In this document: one piece after another, positions 25,780 through 34,550 of the stretch | Position numbering within the stretch: position 1 is the first letter of the stretch | How the letters are laid out: each line of letters starts with the position of its first letter | Origin: Pseudomonas sp. SCA2728.1_7 | GTDB lineage: Bacteria; Pseudomonadota; Gammaproteobacteria; Pseudomonadales; Pseudomonadaceae | Assembly: GCF_018138145.1 (NCBI RefSeq) | Contig: NZ_CP073104.1 | Span: 5,709,001 to 5,773,000, forward strand | Direction of reading: 5' to 3' | DNA: 64,000 bases | The notes under the pieces: generated by a model | Told to the model about the DNA's origin: nothing | The model's input: the letters and a program-made list of their open reading frames with translations, nothing else | Databases searched by the model: none | Position numbers and translations under genes: made by a program

Positions 25780-26658
25780 GTGATCAATGCAGCGACGCAC
25801 TATCAACTCGACTACCCCGATCTGGCCCTGATTCTGGCCTTGGTGCGTGGCGGCTCTCTGGCCCGCGCTTCGCAGCTGTTGAAGGTCGACGTATCGACGG
25901 TGTTTCGCGCCGTGCGCCGTCTCGAAGCCGCACTCGGTCAGCAACTGTTCGAAAAAAGCCGTGCCGGCTATTTACCGACAACTCTCTCGCAAACACTGGC
26001 CGAGCAAGCCGAACGCGCCGAGCAAGCACTAGAGGCCGCGCGCATTGGCGTGGAGCAGGGCGGCGAAGTCGTCAGCGGCACGGTGCGTCTGACCTGTACC
26101 GATTCGGTGCTGCAGAGTTTGCTGCTGCCAGCACTGGCGCAGTTCATGCCCAATTACCCGGCACTGACCATTGAGCTCAGCACCTCCAACGATTTCGCCA
26201 ACCTCAGCCGCCGCGATGCCGACATCGCCCTGCGCCTGACGCGGACACCGCCCGAGCATCTGGTCGGACGCCAACTGGCGAAGATTTCCTATCGGGTCTG
26301 CGCCAGTGCGCGGTATCTGCAAAATGTCGATGCTTCGGATCTGACGACGTTGACCTGGATCGCCCCGGACGACTTTCTCCCCGATCATCCGACGATTGCC
26401 TGGCGTCGCCAACACCTGCCCGGCGTGACACCGGGCTATCGCTGCAACAGCATGTTGTCGGTGACAGAGCTGGTTCGCGCGGGCCTCGGCGTGGCGGCGT
26501 TACCGGACTTTCTGATCACCGAGGGTATGCAGGCGTTGAGCGAGCCGCTGCACGGTTACGACACCGCGCTGTGGCTGCTGACTCGCCCGGATTGCCGCGC
26601 CTTGCGCTCGGTGGTGACGCTGTTCGATGAGTTGGGGCGGGCGCTGCGGTTGCCGTGA
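25780..26658 (+). CDS. LysR family regulator
   Basis: This LysR regulator has about 292 residues. The DNA-binding domain reads DLALILALVRGGSLARASQLLKVDVSTVFRAVRRLEAAL, and the sensor has VSGTVRLTCTD and LSRRDADIALRLTRTP. The frame is open far upstream into the divergent gene. I choose the GTG at 25780 because the family N-terminus begins about ten residues later; a TTG at 25744 is an alternative. It is divergent from the glutaminase/ABM pair and is the likely regulator of that pair. Confidence 0.82.
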   Translation: MINAATHYQLDYPDLALILALVRGGSLARASQLLKVDVSTVFRAVRRLEAALGQQLFEKSRAGYLPTTLSQTLAEQAERAEQALEAARIGVEQGGEVVSGTVRLTCTDSVLQSLLLPALAQFMPNYPALTIELSTSNDFANLSRRDADIALRLTRTPPEHLVGRQLAKISYRVCASARYLQNVDASDLTTLTWIAPDDFLPDHPTIAWRRQHLPGVTPGYRCNSMLSVTELVRAGLGVAALPDFLITEGMQALSEPLHGYDTALWLLTRPDCRALRSVVTLFDELGRALRLP

Positions 26659-27192
26659 TCAGCGCTGCGGGTTCTGGCGCATGTGATCGTGCAACTCGCT
26701 GGTCAGGCTGGCGATGCGTTCGGTGAGGTTTTTGGTCATCTCGGTCAGGCGGGTGTTCTGCTCCAGCAGCTCAAGCAGCTGCGCGGTGTTTTTCGCGGCT
26801 TGGGCCTGACGCTCGGTATTGGCCTGCGCCAGCGCTTCACGGTGTTGCGCATCGGCATCGGCTTGCGCCTTGTCGCGGGCGGCCTGACGGGTTTGTGCGA
26901 GCAGAATCAGCGGCGCGGCGTAGGCCGATTGCAGGCTGAAAGCGAGGTTTAACAGGATGAACGGGTAAACGTCGAAGGTGGTCACGCCAAACGCGTTGAG
27001 GCAGACCCACAACAGCACAATCAGGGTTTGCGCGCCGAGAAACATCGGCGTGCCGAAGAACCGCGCAAACGCCTCGGCGCGCAGGGCGAACTTGTCATTG
27101 CCGAAGGTGGTGCTGAGGTGCGCATGGCGGCGGTGGAAGCGCAGGTGATCGACGGGAGCTGATTCCGGTGTTGCGGGTTTTTCAGTGGTCAT
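26659..27192 (-). CDS. DUF1003 inner-membrane protein
   Basis: This membrane protein has 177 residues and two helices (FLGAQTLIVLLWVCLNAFGV and YPFILLNLAFSLQSAYAAPLILLAQ, about residues 55-110). A basic cytosolic lead and a C-terminal coiled coil rich in Ala, Gln and Lys (about 111-177) flank them. The YPFILLNL segment identifies DUF1003. The function is unknown; the coiled coil suggests self-association. It converges with the LysR gene with no gap, the two stops being adjacent. Confidence 0.85.
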   Translation of the reverse strand: MTTEKPATPESAPVDHLRFHRRHAHLSTTFGNDKFALRAEAFARFFGTPMFLGAQTLIVLLWVCLNAFGVTTFDVYPFILLNLAFSLQSAYAAPLILLAQTRQAARDKAQADADAQHREALAQANTERQAQAAKNTAQLLELLEQNTRLTEMTKNLTERIASLTSELHDHMRQNPQR

Positions 27193-27252
27193 GATGCACT
27201 CGGCAGGGCGTGGGACGTGTAGTCACTATAGCCCTGCGCTGTGGCGACCGGC

Positions 27253-27350
27253 CCTTCGCGAGCAAGCTCGCGCCCACAGGATCAGCGGTCGGAATACAAA
27301 ACCTGTGGTCAACTCAATCTCTGTGGGAGCGAGCTTGCTCGCGAAGGCAA
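27253..27350. repeat. REP pair, GTGGGAGCGAGC type, reversed arrangement
   Basis: TTCGCGAGCAAGCTCGCGCC and GTGGGAGCGAGCTTGCTCGC form a diverged inverted pair upstream of the DUF1003 gene. Confidence 0.85.
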
Positions 27351-27369
27351 CGACGCGGTCTACCTGCCT

Positions 27370-28689
27370 TTAACCCGGGGCCCGCTCATTGGCAAACATG
27401 CTCACCGCATCCACCGCCTCACTGGCGCCATCACGAATCTGCAAGATCACCGTGCCCGCCTGATTCGCCAACTCGACCCCTTCAGCCGCGCGCCCCCGGG
27501 TGCCTTCCATGCTCTTGATGGCCTGGCGGGTCTCGTTCTGGATCAGCCCGATCATGCTGGAAATTTCCGCCGTCGAGCCGCTGGTACGTGCCGCCAGTTG
27601 TCGCACTTCATCAGCGACCACAGCAAATCCGCGCCCCTGTTCACCGGCGCGTGCAGCTTCAATAGCAGCATTGAGCGCCAGCAGGTTGGTCTGGTCGGCA
27701 ATCGCGCGGATGGTGTTGACGATGGCGGTGATCTGCTCGGAGCGTTCACCCAGTTGTGCAATCAGCGTTGAAGATTCGGCAATGTCCTCGGCGATTTCGC
27801 GCATTTCGCTGGCGGCTTGCTGGATCACTTGCGTACCTTGTTCGGCGACTTTTCGCGTCGCCACCGAGATGTGATACGCCGCGCTGGCACTGCGTGCGTC
27901 CTGTTCGTGTTGCTCGACTCGGGCGGTCACGTCGGAGGCGAATTTCACCACTTTGCACAAGCGCCCGGCAGCGTCGTAAACCGGGTTGTAGTTGGCTTCG
28001 AGCCACACCGTTTGCCCGCGTTTATCGACGCGTTCGAACTGACCCTGGAAAAGCTCGCCCTGGTTCAAACGCCGCCAGAAATCCTCATACGCGCTGCTAT
28101 TGACCAATGCCGGCGTGCAGAACAAACGGTGATGTTTACCTTTCAGCTCGGCGAGGGTGTAACCCATGCGCGTCAGAAAATTCTGATTGGCCGTGAGAAT
28201 ACTGCCGTCGAGGTTGAATTCGATGACCGCCATTGCCCGGTCAATCGCTTGCAACTTGGCATTGGCCTCACTTTCCTGCTGCACCTTCGCGGTCACGTCC
28301 ATGGCGTACTTGACCACTTTGACCACCCGTCCCGAGGCATCCTTGATCGGGTTGTAACTGGCTTCCAGCCAGATCGGCTGGCCCTTGCCGTCGACCCGTT
28401 CAAATGTCCCGGACTGAAACTGGCCGTTTTTCAGGCGTGACCACAAATCAGTGTACTGAGCACTACGGCCGAACTCTGGCGTGCAAAAGCGCCGATGCGC
28501 TTGGCCGATCGCTTGTTCGGCGGTGTAACCCATGGTCTTGAGAAAGTTGTCATTGGCACGCAGCACCACGCCATCGAGGTCGAACTCGATCACCGCCATC
28601 GAGCGATTGATCGCATCGAGCAGGCCGGCTTGTTCGGTGAGGGTGCGCTGAAGGTCATCGACGACGGCTTTGTGGCGATTGAAGAACAT
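27370..28689 (-). CDS. Soluble PAS-PAS chemoreceptor, BdlA-like
   Basis: This cytosolic methyl-accepting protein has 439 residues and no membrane helix. Two similar PAS domains lie in tandem (about residues 20-125 with [24 protein letters not shown], and about 145-245 with [24 protein letters not shown]), each ending in a PAC segment ([18 protein letters not shown]). A shortened MCP domain follows, with the tip [32 protein letters not shown]. This layout and length match BdlA, which triggers biofilm dispersion in P. aeruginosa. The adjacent GGDEF remnant is notable because BdlA acts through cyclic-di-GMP enzymes. Confidence 0.85.
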   Translation of the reverse strand: MFFNRHKAVVDDLQRTLTEQAGLLDAINRSMAVIEFDLDGVVLRANDNFLKTMGYTAEQAIGQAHRRFCTPEFGRSAQYTDLWSRLKNGQFQSGTFERVDGKGQPIWLEASYNPIKDASGRVVKVVKYAMDVTAKVQQESEANAKLQAIDRAMAVIEFNLDGSILTANQNFLTRMGYTLAELKGKHHRLFCTPALVNSSAYEDFWRRLNQGELFQGQFERVDKRGQTVWLEANYNPVYDAAGRLCKVVKFASDVTARVEQHEQDARSASAAYHISVATRKVAEQGTQVIQQAASEMREIAEDIAESSTLIAQLGERSEQITAIVNTIRAIADQTNLLALNAAIEAARAGEQGRGFAVVADEVRQLAARTSGSTAEISSMIGLIQNETRQAIKSMEGTRGRAAEGVELANQAGTVILQIRDGASEAVDAVSMFANERAPG

Positions 28690-28819
28690 GCTCGCAGTAC
28701 TCTGGAAGAAGGGGAAGATCGAGGATTCAGTCCCTATTTCCGCGCTGGCAGACCGAATGCGCGGACGGCATTCGGCGGTGACTGCTCAATGCCAGCATTC
28801 CTTAACTGGCAGATGGCTA

Positions 28820-28848
28820 CTTATACAAAACTTCATAAAGTTGTACAA
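28820..28848 (-). promoter_or_regulatory. Candidate sigma-70 promoter for the BdlA-like gene
   Basis: On the minus strand, TTGTAC and TATAAG are exactly 17 bp apart, about 130 bp upstream of the start codon. The site is AT-rich, and TATACAAAACTT / AAGTTGTAC near it forms an imperfect inverted repeat that could be an operator. Confidence 0.5.
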
Positions 28849-28880
28849 GAAAGTAATTATTTGTAATTTTGTATAACTTT

Positions 28881-29085
28881 TTAGGCGCTGACGTTGTCCG
28901 CCACGGCACGGCTCAAGGCAGTGCTGATGGTGTTGCGGCCCTTATGTTTGGCGGTGTACAGCGCTTTGTCGGCATCGTCCAGCCAGTCGAGGGCATCCTT
29001 GTACAAGGGTTGATACCGCGCCAGACCGATACTCAGACCCACTCGCAAGTCTGGCACCTGCGGATGACAACATGAATTCAATGCT
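28881..29085 (-). pseudogene. Remnant of a diguanylate cyclase (GGDEF C-terminal end)
   Basis: The frame encodes only the last third of a GGDEF domain: RVGLSIGLARY, then LDWLDDADKALYTAKHKGRNTI, which is the conserved C-terminal helix. The GGDEF signature itself and everything before it are missing, and in-frame stop codons lie a few codons upstream of residue 1. The ribosome start would have to be an unlikely TTG. It reads as a decayed cyclic-di-GMP synthase left beside the BdlA-like receptor. Confidence 0.8.
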
Positions 29086-29162
29086 TCACCCATCGCTCCA
29101 TCAAGCCTCCATGCCTCGTACAGCGGCAACTGGCAGGGAGCGGGTTACAGGTGGAGGGCGAT

Positions 29163-29771
29163 TTAGAGTTGATAGCAGGCCAGAAACATCTCCAGCGCCG
29201 ATTCGGCGACGGTGTTCTGCGTGTCGACATCAAGAGCGGCGCGGCCCATCGACATCTGTGGCCAGAAGCCAAAGGTCTTGAGCAAACCTTGTACTTGATG
29301 GGCGGCGAATTCCGGGTCGACCGGTTTCAATCGGCCGTCGGCCTGCGCGGCGCGAATCCATACGGTCAGGCCTTCCTCGCGCTCGCCCATGCGCTCGATC
29401 ATGTTCTGCGCGCGCTCCGGCGAGTGAATAGTGGCGGCAATTGCCACCCGGGCCAGGGTCAGGAAATTCTCGTCGGCCATCAACTGCACCTTGGCCTGGA
29501 GCATCTGCCGTAATTGCTCGCGCAACGGCTGATCACGGTTATACACGACCGATTGTTCTGCGCTGATTCGTGCCCACAACTGGTTGAGAATTTCGGCGAA
29601 CAACTCTTCTTTACTGGGGAAATGGTTGTACACCGTGCGCTTCGACACACCGGCCGTGGCCGCGATTTTGTCCATGCTGGTGATCTCGAAACCGTGGGCA
29701 CGGAATTCGGCAATCGCCGCCTGAATAATGGCTTCGCGTTTACGGTCGGTGAGGCGCTGTGGAGCTGTCAT
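29163..29771 (-). CDS. TetR family regulator
   Basis: This TetR-type repressor has 202 residues. The helix-turn-helix is at about residues 30-50 (TSMDKIAATAGVSKRTVYNHF, then SKEELFAEIL), followed by an all-helical ligand domain with the C-terminal TetR_C-like segment (HQVQGLLKTFGFWPQM). The start at 29771 is chosen over the longer frame to 29825. It is divergent from the metallo-beta-lactamase-fold gene across about 210 bp and is its likely regulator. The ligand is unknown. Confidence 0.9.
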   Translation of the reverse strand: MTAPQRLTDRKREAIIQAAIAEFRAHGFEITSMDKIAATAGVSKRTVYNHFPSKEELFAEILNQLWARISAEQSVVYNRDQPLREQLRQMLQAKVQLMADENFLTLARVAIAATIHSPERAQNMIERMGEREEGLTVWIRAAQADGRLKPVDPEFAAHQVQGLLKTFGFWPQMSMGRAALDVDTQNTVAESALEMFLACYQL

Positions 29772-29943
29772 AAGTACGCTTCGGCAGAGAAAAGATGAAA
29801 TTACACTTGGCAGTTTACTTGTCATCCGCTTTGATGCAACCTAGAAACTACACCGAGCAGTGTAATGTTGCGTTAATCCTCGCAACCTAAAAAACAGCAG
29901 TTCGGCCTATGCGTGCAGCTTTGGCCATCTATCGTCCACCGTG

Positions 29944-29970
29944 GAAAAACCGCGAATTGTGCGGTTTTTC
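29944..29970 (+). promoter_or_regulatory. Terminator-like hairpin in the leader of the MBL-fold gene
   Basis: GAAAAACCGC and GCGGTTTTTC form a stem directly before the ribosome site (TGGAG at 29971) of the MBL-fold gene. It ends in T-richness, so it could stop transcription or hide the ribosome site. Confidence 0.55.
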
Positions 29971-29985
29971 TGGAGTCATTCAGTC

Positions 29986-31041
29986 ATGGCCAATCCAATT
30001 TCGCTCCCGGATAACACATCCACGCCTGAAGCCTCGCGGCAGCATCAGGGGCTGTTTCGCAACCACGCACCCGTGCAACGCGAAGGCCTGCGCAAAATGC
30101 TGCGGATCATGTGGAACATGATTTTCCACAAACCGCGCAATACCCGACCCGCAGCGCCGATCCCAGTGCAGGCGTTGACTCGAGAAGAGCTGCTGGCAGC
30201 GCCCAACCACAGCGTCTATCGCCTCGGTCACTCGACCTTGCTGCTGAAACTGCGTGACAAATTCTTCATCACCGACCCGGTCTTCGCCGAGCGCGCCTCG
30301 CCAGTGCAGTGGGCCGGGCCGAAACGCTTCCACCAGCCGCCGATCAGCATCGATCAATTACCACCGATCGAAGCGGTGATCCTGTCGCACAACCATTACG
30401 ACCACCTCGATTACCAGGCCGTGCTCAGACTGGCCGCCAAAACCAACCTGTTTCTGACCCCGCTGGGTGTCGGCGACACCTTGATCAAATGGGGCATCGA
30501 CGCCAGCAAAGTCCGCCAGTACGACTGGTGGCAGGGCGCAGAGATTGCCGGCATCCGTTTCGTCGCCACACCGTCCCAGCACTTTTCCGGCCGTGGCCTG
30601 TTCGATGGCAACAGCTCCCTGTGGGCGTCCTGGGTGATGATCGACGGCGACACGCGGATCTTCTTCAGTGGCGACAGCGGCTACTTTGACGGCTTCAAAC
30701 GCATCGGCGAACATTACGGCCCGTTCGACCTGACCCTGATGGAAACCGGCGCCTACAACGTCGAATGGCCGCACGTACACATGCAGCCCGAAGAAACCCT
30801 GCAAGCGCACATCGACCTCAAGGGCCGTTGGCTCTTCCCGATCCACAACGGCACCTTCGACCTAGCGATGCACGCCTGGCACGAACCGTTCGACCGGATC
30901 CTGGCACTGGCGTGGGAACGCAGTATTTCCATTACCACGCCGCAGATGGGCGAGGCGTTTAACATCGCTCAACCGCAACGCGGGGAGGCGTGGTGGTTGG
31001 CGGTTGAAGGGGAGAGTGAGGGCGTTGTGCAGAACGCCTGA
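29986..31041 (+). CDS. Metallo-beta-lactamase fold hydrolase, NAPE-PLD-like
   Basis: This zinc hydrolase has 351 residues when started at the ATG at 29986. The metal-binding motif is LSHNHYDHLD (HxHxDH, about residues 130-139). Further ligands are expected at the later His in TPSQHFSGRG, the Asp in FSGDSGYFDG and the His in FPIHNGTFDLA. This order, with a TFDLAMHAWHEPFDR C-terminus, is typical of the UlaG/NAPE-phospholipase-D-like branch. The N-terminal stretch (KMLRIMWNMIFHKPRN) is basic and amphipathic, which fits membrane-lipid access. The substrate is not known. Confidence 0.88.
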   Translation: MANPISLPDNTSTPEASRQHQGLFRNHAPVQREGLRKMLRIMWNMIFHKPRNTRPAAPIPVQALTREELLAAPNHSVYRLGHSTLLLKLRDKFFITDPVFAERASPVQWAGPKRFHQPPISIDQLPPIEAVILSHNHYDHLDYQAVLRLAAKTNLFLTPLGVGDTLIKWGIDASKVRQYDWWQGAEIAGIRFVATPSQHFSGRGLFDGNSSLWASWVMIDGDTRIFFSGDSGYFDGFKRIGEHYGPFDLTLMETGAYNVEWPHVHMQPEETLQAHIDLKGRWLFPIHNGTFDLAMHAWHEPFDRILALAWERSISITTPQMGEAFNIAQPQRGEAWWLAVEGESEGVVQNA

Positions 31042-31079
31042 TCAGATGAAGACGGTTCGCCCCTAAGGGGGCGATTGGC

Positions 31080-31397
31080 TTACTCAGCCATCGCAAAATC
31101 CCCACGTCCCACCGCTTCCGACGAAACGCTCTGAAAACTCGCACTACGCCCCGGCGCAAACCCCGGAAAGAACACCAGCCCCTGCGCCTCGAACCGGTAA
31201 GCCAACGCCAGTCGCGCCGCATCCGCGACATCCTGCTGCGCTTCAAAGCGTTGAATGTCCTCAACCGAAACCTCAGCCTCCCGCGAGAGCTGTTCCGCGC
31301 TCCAGCCCAGCATCGCTCGGGCCTGGATGCAGTGCGTCGGGGTGAACTGGAAAAGGGCAATGCGTTCGAGGATGTGGTTCATCGCAAGAGAGGCCAT
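31080..31397 (-). CDS. Small helix-turn-helix protein, XRE-like
   Basis: This is a 105-residue protein with an N-terminal HTH-like region (CIQARAMLGWSAEQLSREAEVSVEDIQRFEAQ, about residues 20-52), which resembles XRE/Cro-type helix-turn-helices. A short tail with no recognisable domain follows. The ATG at 31397 has GGAG 6 bases upstream. It converges with the MBL-fold gene. Its target is unknown, and it is too small to say whether it binds DNA alone or with a partner. Confidence 0.75.
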   Translation of the reverse strand: MASLAMNHILERIALFQFTPTHCIQARAMLGWSAEQLSREAEVSVEDIQRFEAQQDVADAARLALAYRFEAQGLVFFPGFAPGRSASFQSVSSEAVGRGDFAMAE

Positions 31398-31490
31398 GGT
31401 GTGCTCCGGGCTCAAGAGTGCTGATTGAAAATGTACTGTGTTTTTGTACAGTTGTTTTCGGCCGGGATCAAACGCATTTTTTGATTTGCG

Positions 31491-32258
31491 CTAATTCGCC
31501 GCCTCCAACCAGACGGACGGTGCCTGCCCGAGGATCCGCCGGAACATCGTCGAGAACGCTGCCGGGCTTTCATAACCGAAGTCCAGCGCGATGCGCGTCA
31601 CCGCTTCACCTGAGGCCAAACGTGCCAGCGCCAGGACCACGCAAGCCTGCTGCCGCCATTGCCTGAAGCTCAGCCCGGTTTGTTGGCGAAACAGTCTGTT
31701 GAAGGTACGCAAGCTTATGTGTAATTGGTCAGCCCACTGCTGTGGTGATTGGTGGGCGTACGGCTGATGCAGAAAGGTCTGACACAGAGACAGGAGCTTT
31801 CCGTCAGTCGGCAGCGGAATGTGCAGCGGCAGCGGCGCACTGCGCGTCAGTTCATGCAGCAACAGATCAATCAACACACCATCGCGCCCGCCGAGGTCAT
31901 AGGTCAGCGGTACCTCCACCGCCTCCATCAGCAAATGCCGCATCAACGGCGACACACTGATTACCTGACAGCGCTCCCCCAGATCCACCGCCCCCGGCTC
32001 GATGTACAAGCTGCGGGTGCTGACCCCAAGCATCAACACCTCATGCGCCACCCCCGGCGGAATCCATACCGCGCGCTGCGGCGGCACCACCCAATTGCCG
32101 TCATGGGTGCTGACTTGCATCACCCCCGTCGCGCCGTACAACAACTGCGCCCGCCGATGCGTGTGAAGGGGCAGCAAGTGACCGTGGGAATAATCCGTAC
32201 CGATCGCCACCACCGCGCGCGGCGTGTCATCCAGCAGATTGATCGAAACATTGCGCAT
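31491..32258 (-). CDS. AraC family regulator with cupin sensor
   Basis: This AraC/XylS-type regulator has 255 residues. The N-terminal cupin (about residues 20-110, HGHLLPLHTHRRAQLLYGATG and VVPPQRAVWIPPGVAHEV) is followed by two helix-turn-helix motifs (WADQLHISLRTFNRLFRQQTG and AVTRIALDFGYESPAAFSTMFRRILGQAP). The ATG at 32258 has GGGAAA upstream; another at 32294 is possible. It is divergent from the TauE/SafE-type exporter by about 110 bp and probably controls it. Confidence 0.9.
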   Translation of the reverse strand: MRNVSINLLDDTPRAVVAIGTDYSHGHLLPLHTHRRAQLLYGATGVMQVSTHDGNWVVPPQRAVWIPPGVAHEVLMLGVSTRSLYIEPGAVDLGERCQVISVSPLMRHLLMEAVEVPLTYDLGGRDGVLIDLLLHELTRSAPLPLHIPLPTDGKLLSLCQTFLHQPYAHQSPQQWADQLHISLRTFNRLFRQQTGLSFRQWRQQACVVLALARLASGEAVTRIALDFGYESPAAFSTMFRRILGQAPSVWLEAAN

Positions 32259-32370
32259 CAGGCGTTTCCCGGTGATTGGCGTAAACGCAAACATTATTGG
32301 CTGACTTGCTGAAGCAGGCCAAGCGATGCCGCTCTATCGTCGACCGCTCTCCCACCACGGACGCCTAGAC

Positions 32371-33186
32371 ATGTTCTATTTACTGCTGACCCTCTTCGGC
32401 TGCCTGACCGGCATTACCGCCGTGCTGTTCGGCTTCGGCGGCGGCTTCGTCGTGGTGCCGCTGCTGTATCGCATGCTCACCGCCAGCCACGGCGCCGCCG
32501 ACCCGATCGGCCAATCGGCAATGCACATTGCCGTCGCCACCTCGACCTGCGTGATGATCGTCAACGCCCTGATCGCCACCGACAAACACCGCCGCGCCGG
32601 CAATCTCATTCGTCATTACCTGTGGCCGTTGGGAGGGTTCATCGGGTTGGGTGCAATCGTGGGGGCAATGGCGGCTGTGTGGGTCAGCGGCGAAGTGATT
32701 CGCTACGCATTCATCGGCTACCTCGGCGTGACCATCGTCGACTGCCTGCTGCGACGCGGCTTTCTCACTCAGAACCCAGACGTCATCCCACGTCGACTTG
32801 GCGCTACGGAAACTTCCGCAGGTGGTGTAGGCATCGGCGCCATCGCGACGTTTCTCGGTGTAGGCGGCAGCGTCATGACCGTGCCGCTGTTACGCCGCTG
32901 TGGATTGAGCATGTCGCAAGCGACGTCCATGGCCAATCCGTTGAGTGTGCCGGTGGCAGTGGCGGGGACGCTGACGTACATGGCATTGGCCGGGTTCAGT
33001 CAGGCTGAATTGGGCGCGTGGTTTGTCGGGTATGTGGATTTGCTGGCGTTTGCGATGCTGACGGTGGGGGCGCTCATCGGGATTCGATTGGCCGCGCCAT
33101 GGATTGGACGAATCCCGGATCGGGTGCATGCGCGTGTGTACATCGGGCTGTTGCTGATGGTGATGATCAGCATGTGCTTGAGTTGA
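32371..33186 (+). CDS. TauE/SafE family membrane exporter
   Basis: This inner-membrane protein of the sulfite/organosulfonate exporter family (TauE/SafE, formerly DUF81) has 271 residues and about eight helices in two halves. The repeats are marked by GFGGGFVVVPLLY near residue 25 and IATFLGVGGSVMTVPLLRRCGL near residue 170. The substrate could be sulfite, sulfoacetate or another anion. The divergent AraC regulator with a cupin sensor suggests it is induced by a small ligand. Confidence 0.85.
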   Translation: MFYLLLTLFGCLTGITAVLFGFGGGFVVVPLLYRMLTASHGAADPIGQSAMHIAVATSTCVMIVNALIATDKHRRAGNLIRHYLWPLGGFIGLGAIVGAMAAVWVSGEVIRYAFIGYLGVTIVDCLLRRGFLTQNPDVIPRRLGATETSAGGVGIGAIATFLGVGGSVMTVPLLRRCGLSMSQATSMANPLSVPVAVAGTLTYMALAGFSQAELGAWFVGYVDLLAFAMLTVGALIGIRLAAPWIGRIPDRVHARVYIGLLLMVMISMCLS

Positions 33187-33197
33187 AAGCGACAGCG

Positions 33198-33228
33198 CTC
33201 GATTCCCTCGCGCAACCTCGACATAATC
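33198..33228 (+). promoter_or_regulatory. Upstream element shared with the paralogous gene, copy 1
   Basis: A 31-bp segment starts with CTCGATT and ends with CATAATC, which may be a -10 box. It matches, in length and in most bases, a segment upstream of the second paralogue (34453-34483). Confidence 0.6.
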
Positions 33229-33276
33229 CGCAGCTTCTTTTGGCGGGCAGTTGCTCGTTTATTCAAGGATGAAGTG

Positions 33277-34425
33277 ATGTTCCGAGGATTGTTACGCCTT
33301 TTCGCTGTTCTTTTTCTGACGGGCTTGTTTGTCTCGACTGCAACGTGGGCCGACAACGGCGCGCAGGTGTACACCGGCACCTTGGGTAAAGCGGCCATCG
33401 TCCTCGAAATAAACACTCGCACTGGAGACGGTCGTTACTTCTATAAGAAGTATCGCAAGGATCTGCCACTCGACGGTGCCCTGGACGGGGAAACACTGAT
33501 GCTGGAAGAAGGTTCGCGGATGGAAGACTCGCGCCCGACCCTTCGTCTGCAGCCGACAACTCATGGTTGGTATGGCGAGTGGACGAGTACCGCTGGGAAA
33601 ATCCTGAAGGTCGAGTTAGAACCAGCCGTCATCCCCGATGTACCCGACGATGCCTTGCCCTTTTTCACCATCCTTCACGACAAGTATCCTTACGAATATC
33701 TGCGACTGCAGGGCGTCACCCTCAAAAAAGGCAAGACCGACACCTTCATGGGCTACACGCTGCAGTGGTGGACTGAGCCGAAGACAGGCACTTCTCTGTT
33801 TGAAGTGTTGACCGGTTACTCCCTCGAAGAGCGTCGACTTATTAACCAACAATTGATGGCGCGTTTGTGGGGCGAAGTGTTGTCGTCTTATGGCTGTTCT
33901 GGAAGTTATGCGCAGTGGAGCCAGCCACTGTGGATGTCGCCCACAGTGATGAGTGTGCGGAATTCATCGGACTATTACTGTGGCGGTGCCTATCCGGATC
34001 AAAGCCACGACGCGCTCAACATCGATACCAAGACAGGCAAGCTTCTGACCCTTGATGATGTTTTGTGGGTGGGGCAGGGCAAGCCGTTGCACTACGAGGA
34101 ATATGAAGATTTCGCCGCGGGCTCACCCGGCTCTTCGACAGCGTGGTCGAACTACCGCAACACTGAACTGGCACCTTGGTTGGTCGCACAGTTGCTGAAA
34201 CTCTACCCAAACGAAATGACCGTCACCCTTGAGGGTGAAAACGATTGCGGCTACGACGAGGATTATCCCTGGCATTATCCGGGTTGGTACTTCACGGAAC
34301 AGGGCATCAAGCTCGAGCCATCATTTGCCCACGTCGCGGCGGTCTGCGGATTCGTGGACTGGAGCGTTCTGCCGTACACAATCGTCAAACAACATCCGGG
34401 CGGGGTTGCACTTCAACTGCCTTGA
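33277..34425 (+). CDS. Secreted DUF3298-like protein (tandem paralogue 1)
   Basis: This exported protein has 382 residues. The signal peptide runs to about residue 25 (LLRLFAVLFLTGLFVSTATWA). An N-terminal strand-rich domain (VYTGTLGKAAIVLEIN, then RYFYKKY) is followed by a domain with YCGGAYPDQSHDALNIDTKTGKLLTLDDVLW and a C-terminal WYFTEQGIKLEPSF. These are features of the DUF3298/RsiV-like envelope family, whose role is unknown. The start is the ATG at 33277 with AAGGA 8 bases upstream. Its paralogue follows at 34551 in the same direction. Confidence 0.75.
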   Translation: MFRGLLRLFAVLFLTGLFVSTATWADNGAQVYTGTLGKAAIVLEINTRTGDGRYFYKKYRKDLPLDGALDGETLMLEEGSRMEDSRPTLRLQPTTHGWYGEWTSTAGKILKVELEPAVIPDVPDDALPFFTILHDKYPYEYLRLQGVTLKKGKTDTFMGYTLQWWTEPKTGTSLFEVLTGYSLEERRLINQQLMARLWGEVLSSYGCSGSYAQWSQPLWMSPTVMSVRNSSDYYCGGAYPDQSHDALNIDTKTGKLLTLDDVLWVGQGKPLHYEEYEDFAAGSPGSSTAWSNYRNTELAPWLVAQLLKLYPNEMTVTLEGENDCGYDEDYPWHYPGWYFTEQGIKLEPSFAHVAAVCGFVDWSVLPYTIVKQHPGGVALQLP

Positions 34426-34452
34426 GGTGGCGTTATCTTTCAAGCGCAGACT

Positions 34453-34483
34453 CTCGATTACCAGGCGTAACCCCGCCATAATC
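34453..34483 (+). promoter_or_regulatory. Upstream element shared with the paralogous gene, copy 2
   Basis: This copy of the 31-bp segment again starts CTCGATT and ends CATAATC, with GCG-AACC-CG in the middle as in copy 1. A GC-rich hairpin (34498-34523, GCGCCGGC/GCCGGCGC) lies between it and the second gene. Confidence 0.6.
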
Positions 34484-34550
34484 GCCGCGAATTTATCCGC
34501 GCCGGCCCTCCAATGCCGGCGCGGCCTCCGCCTCTTTCAAGGAACGATCA

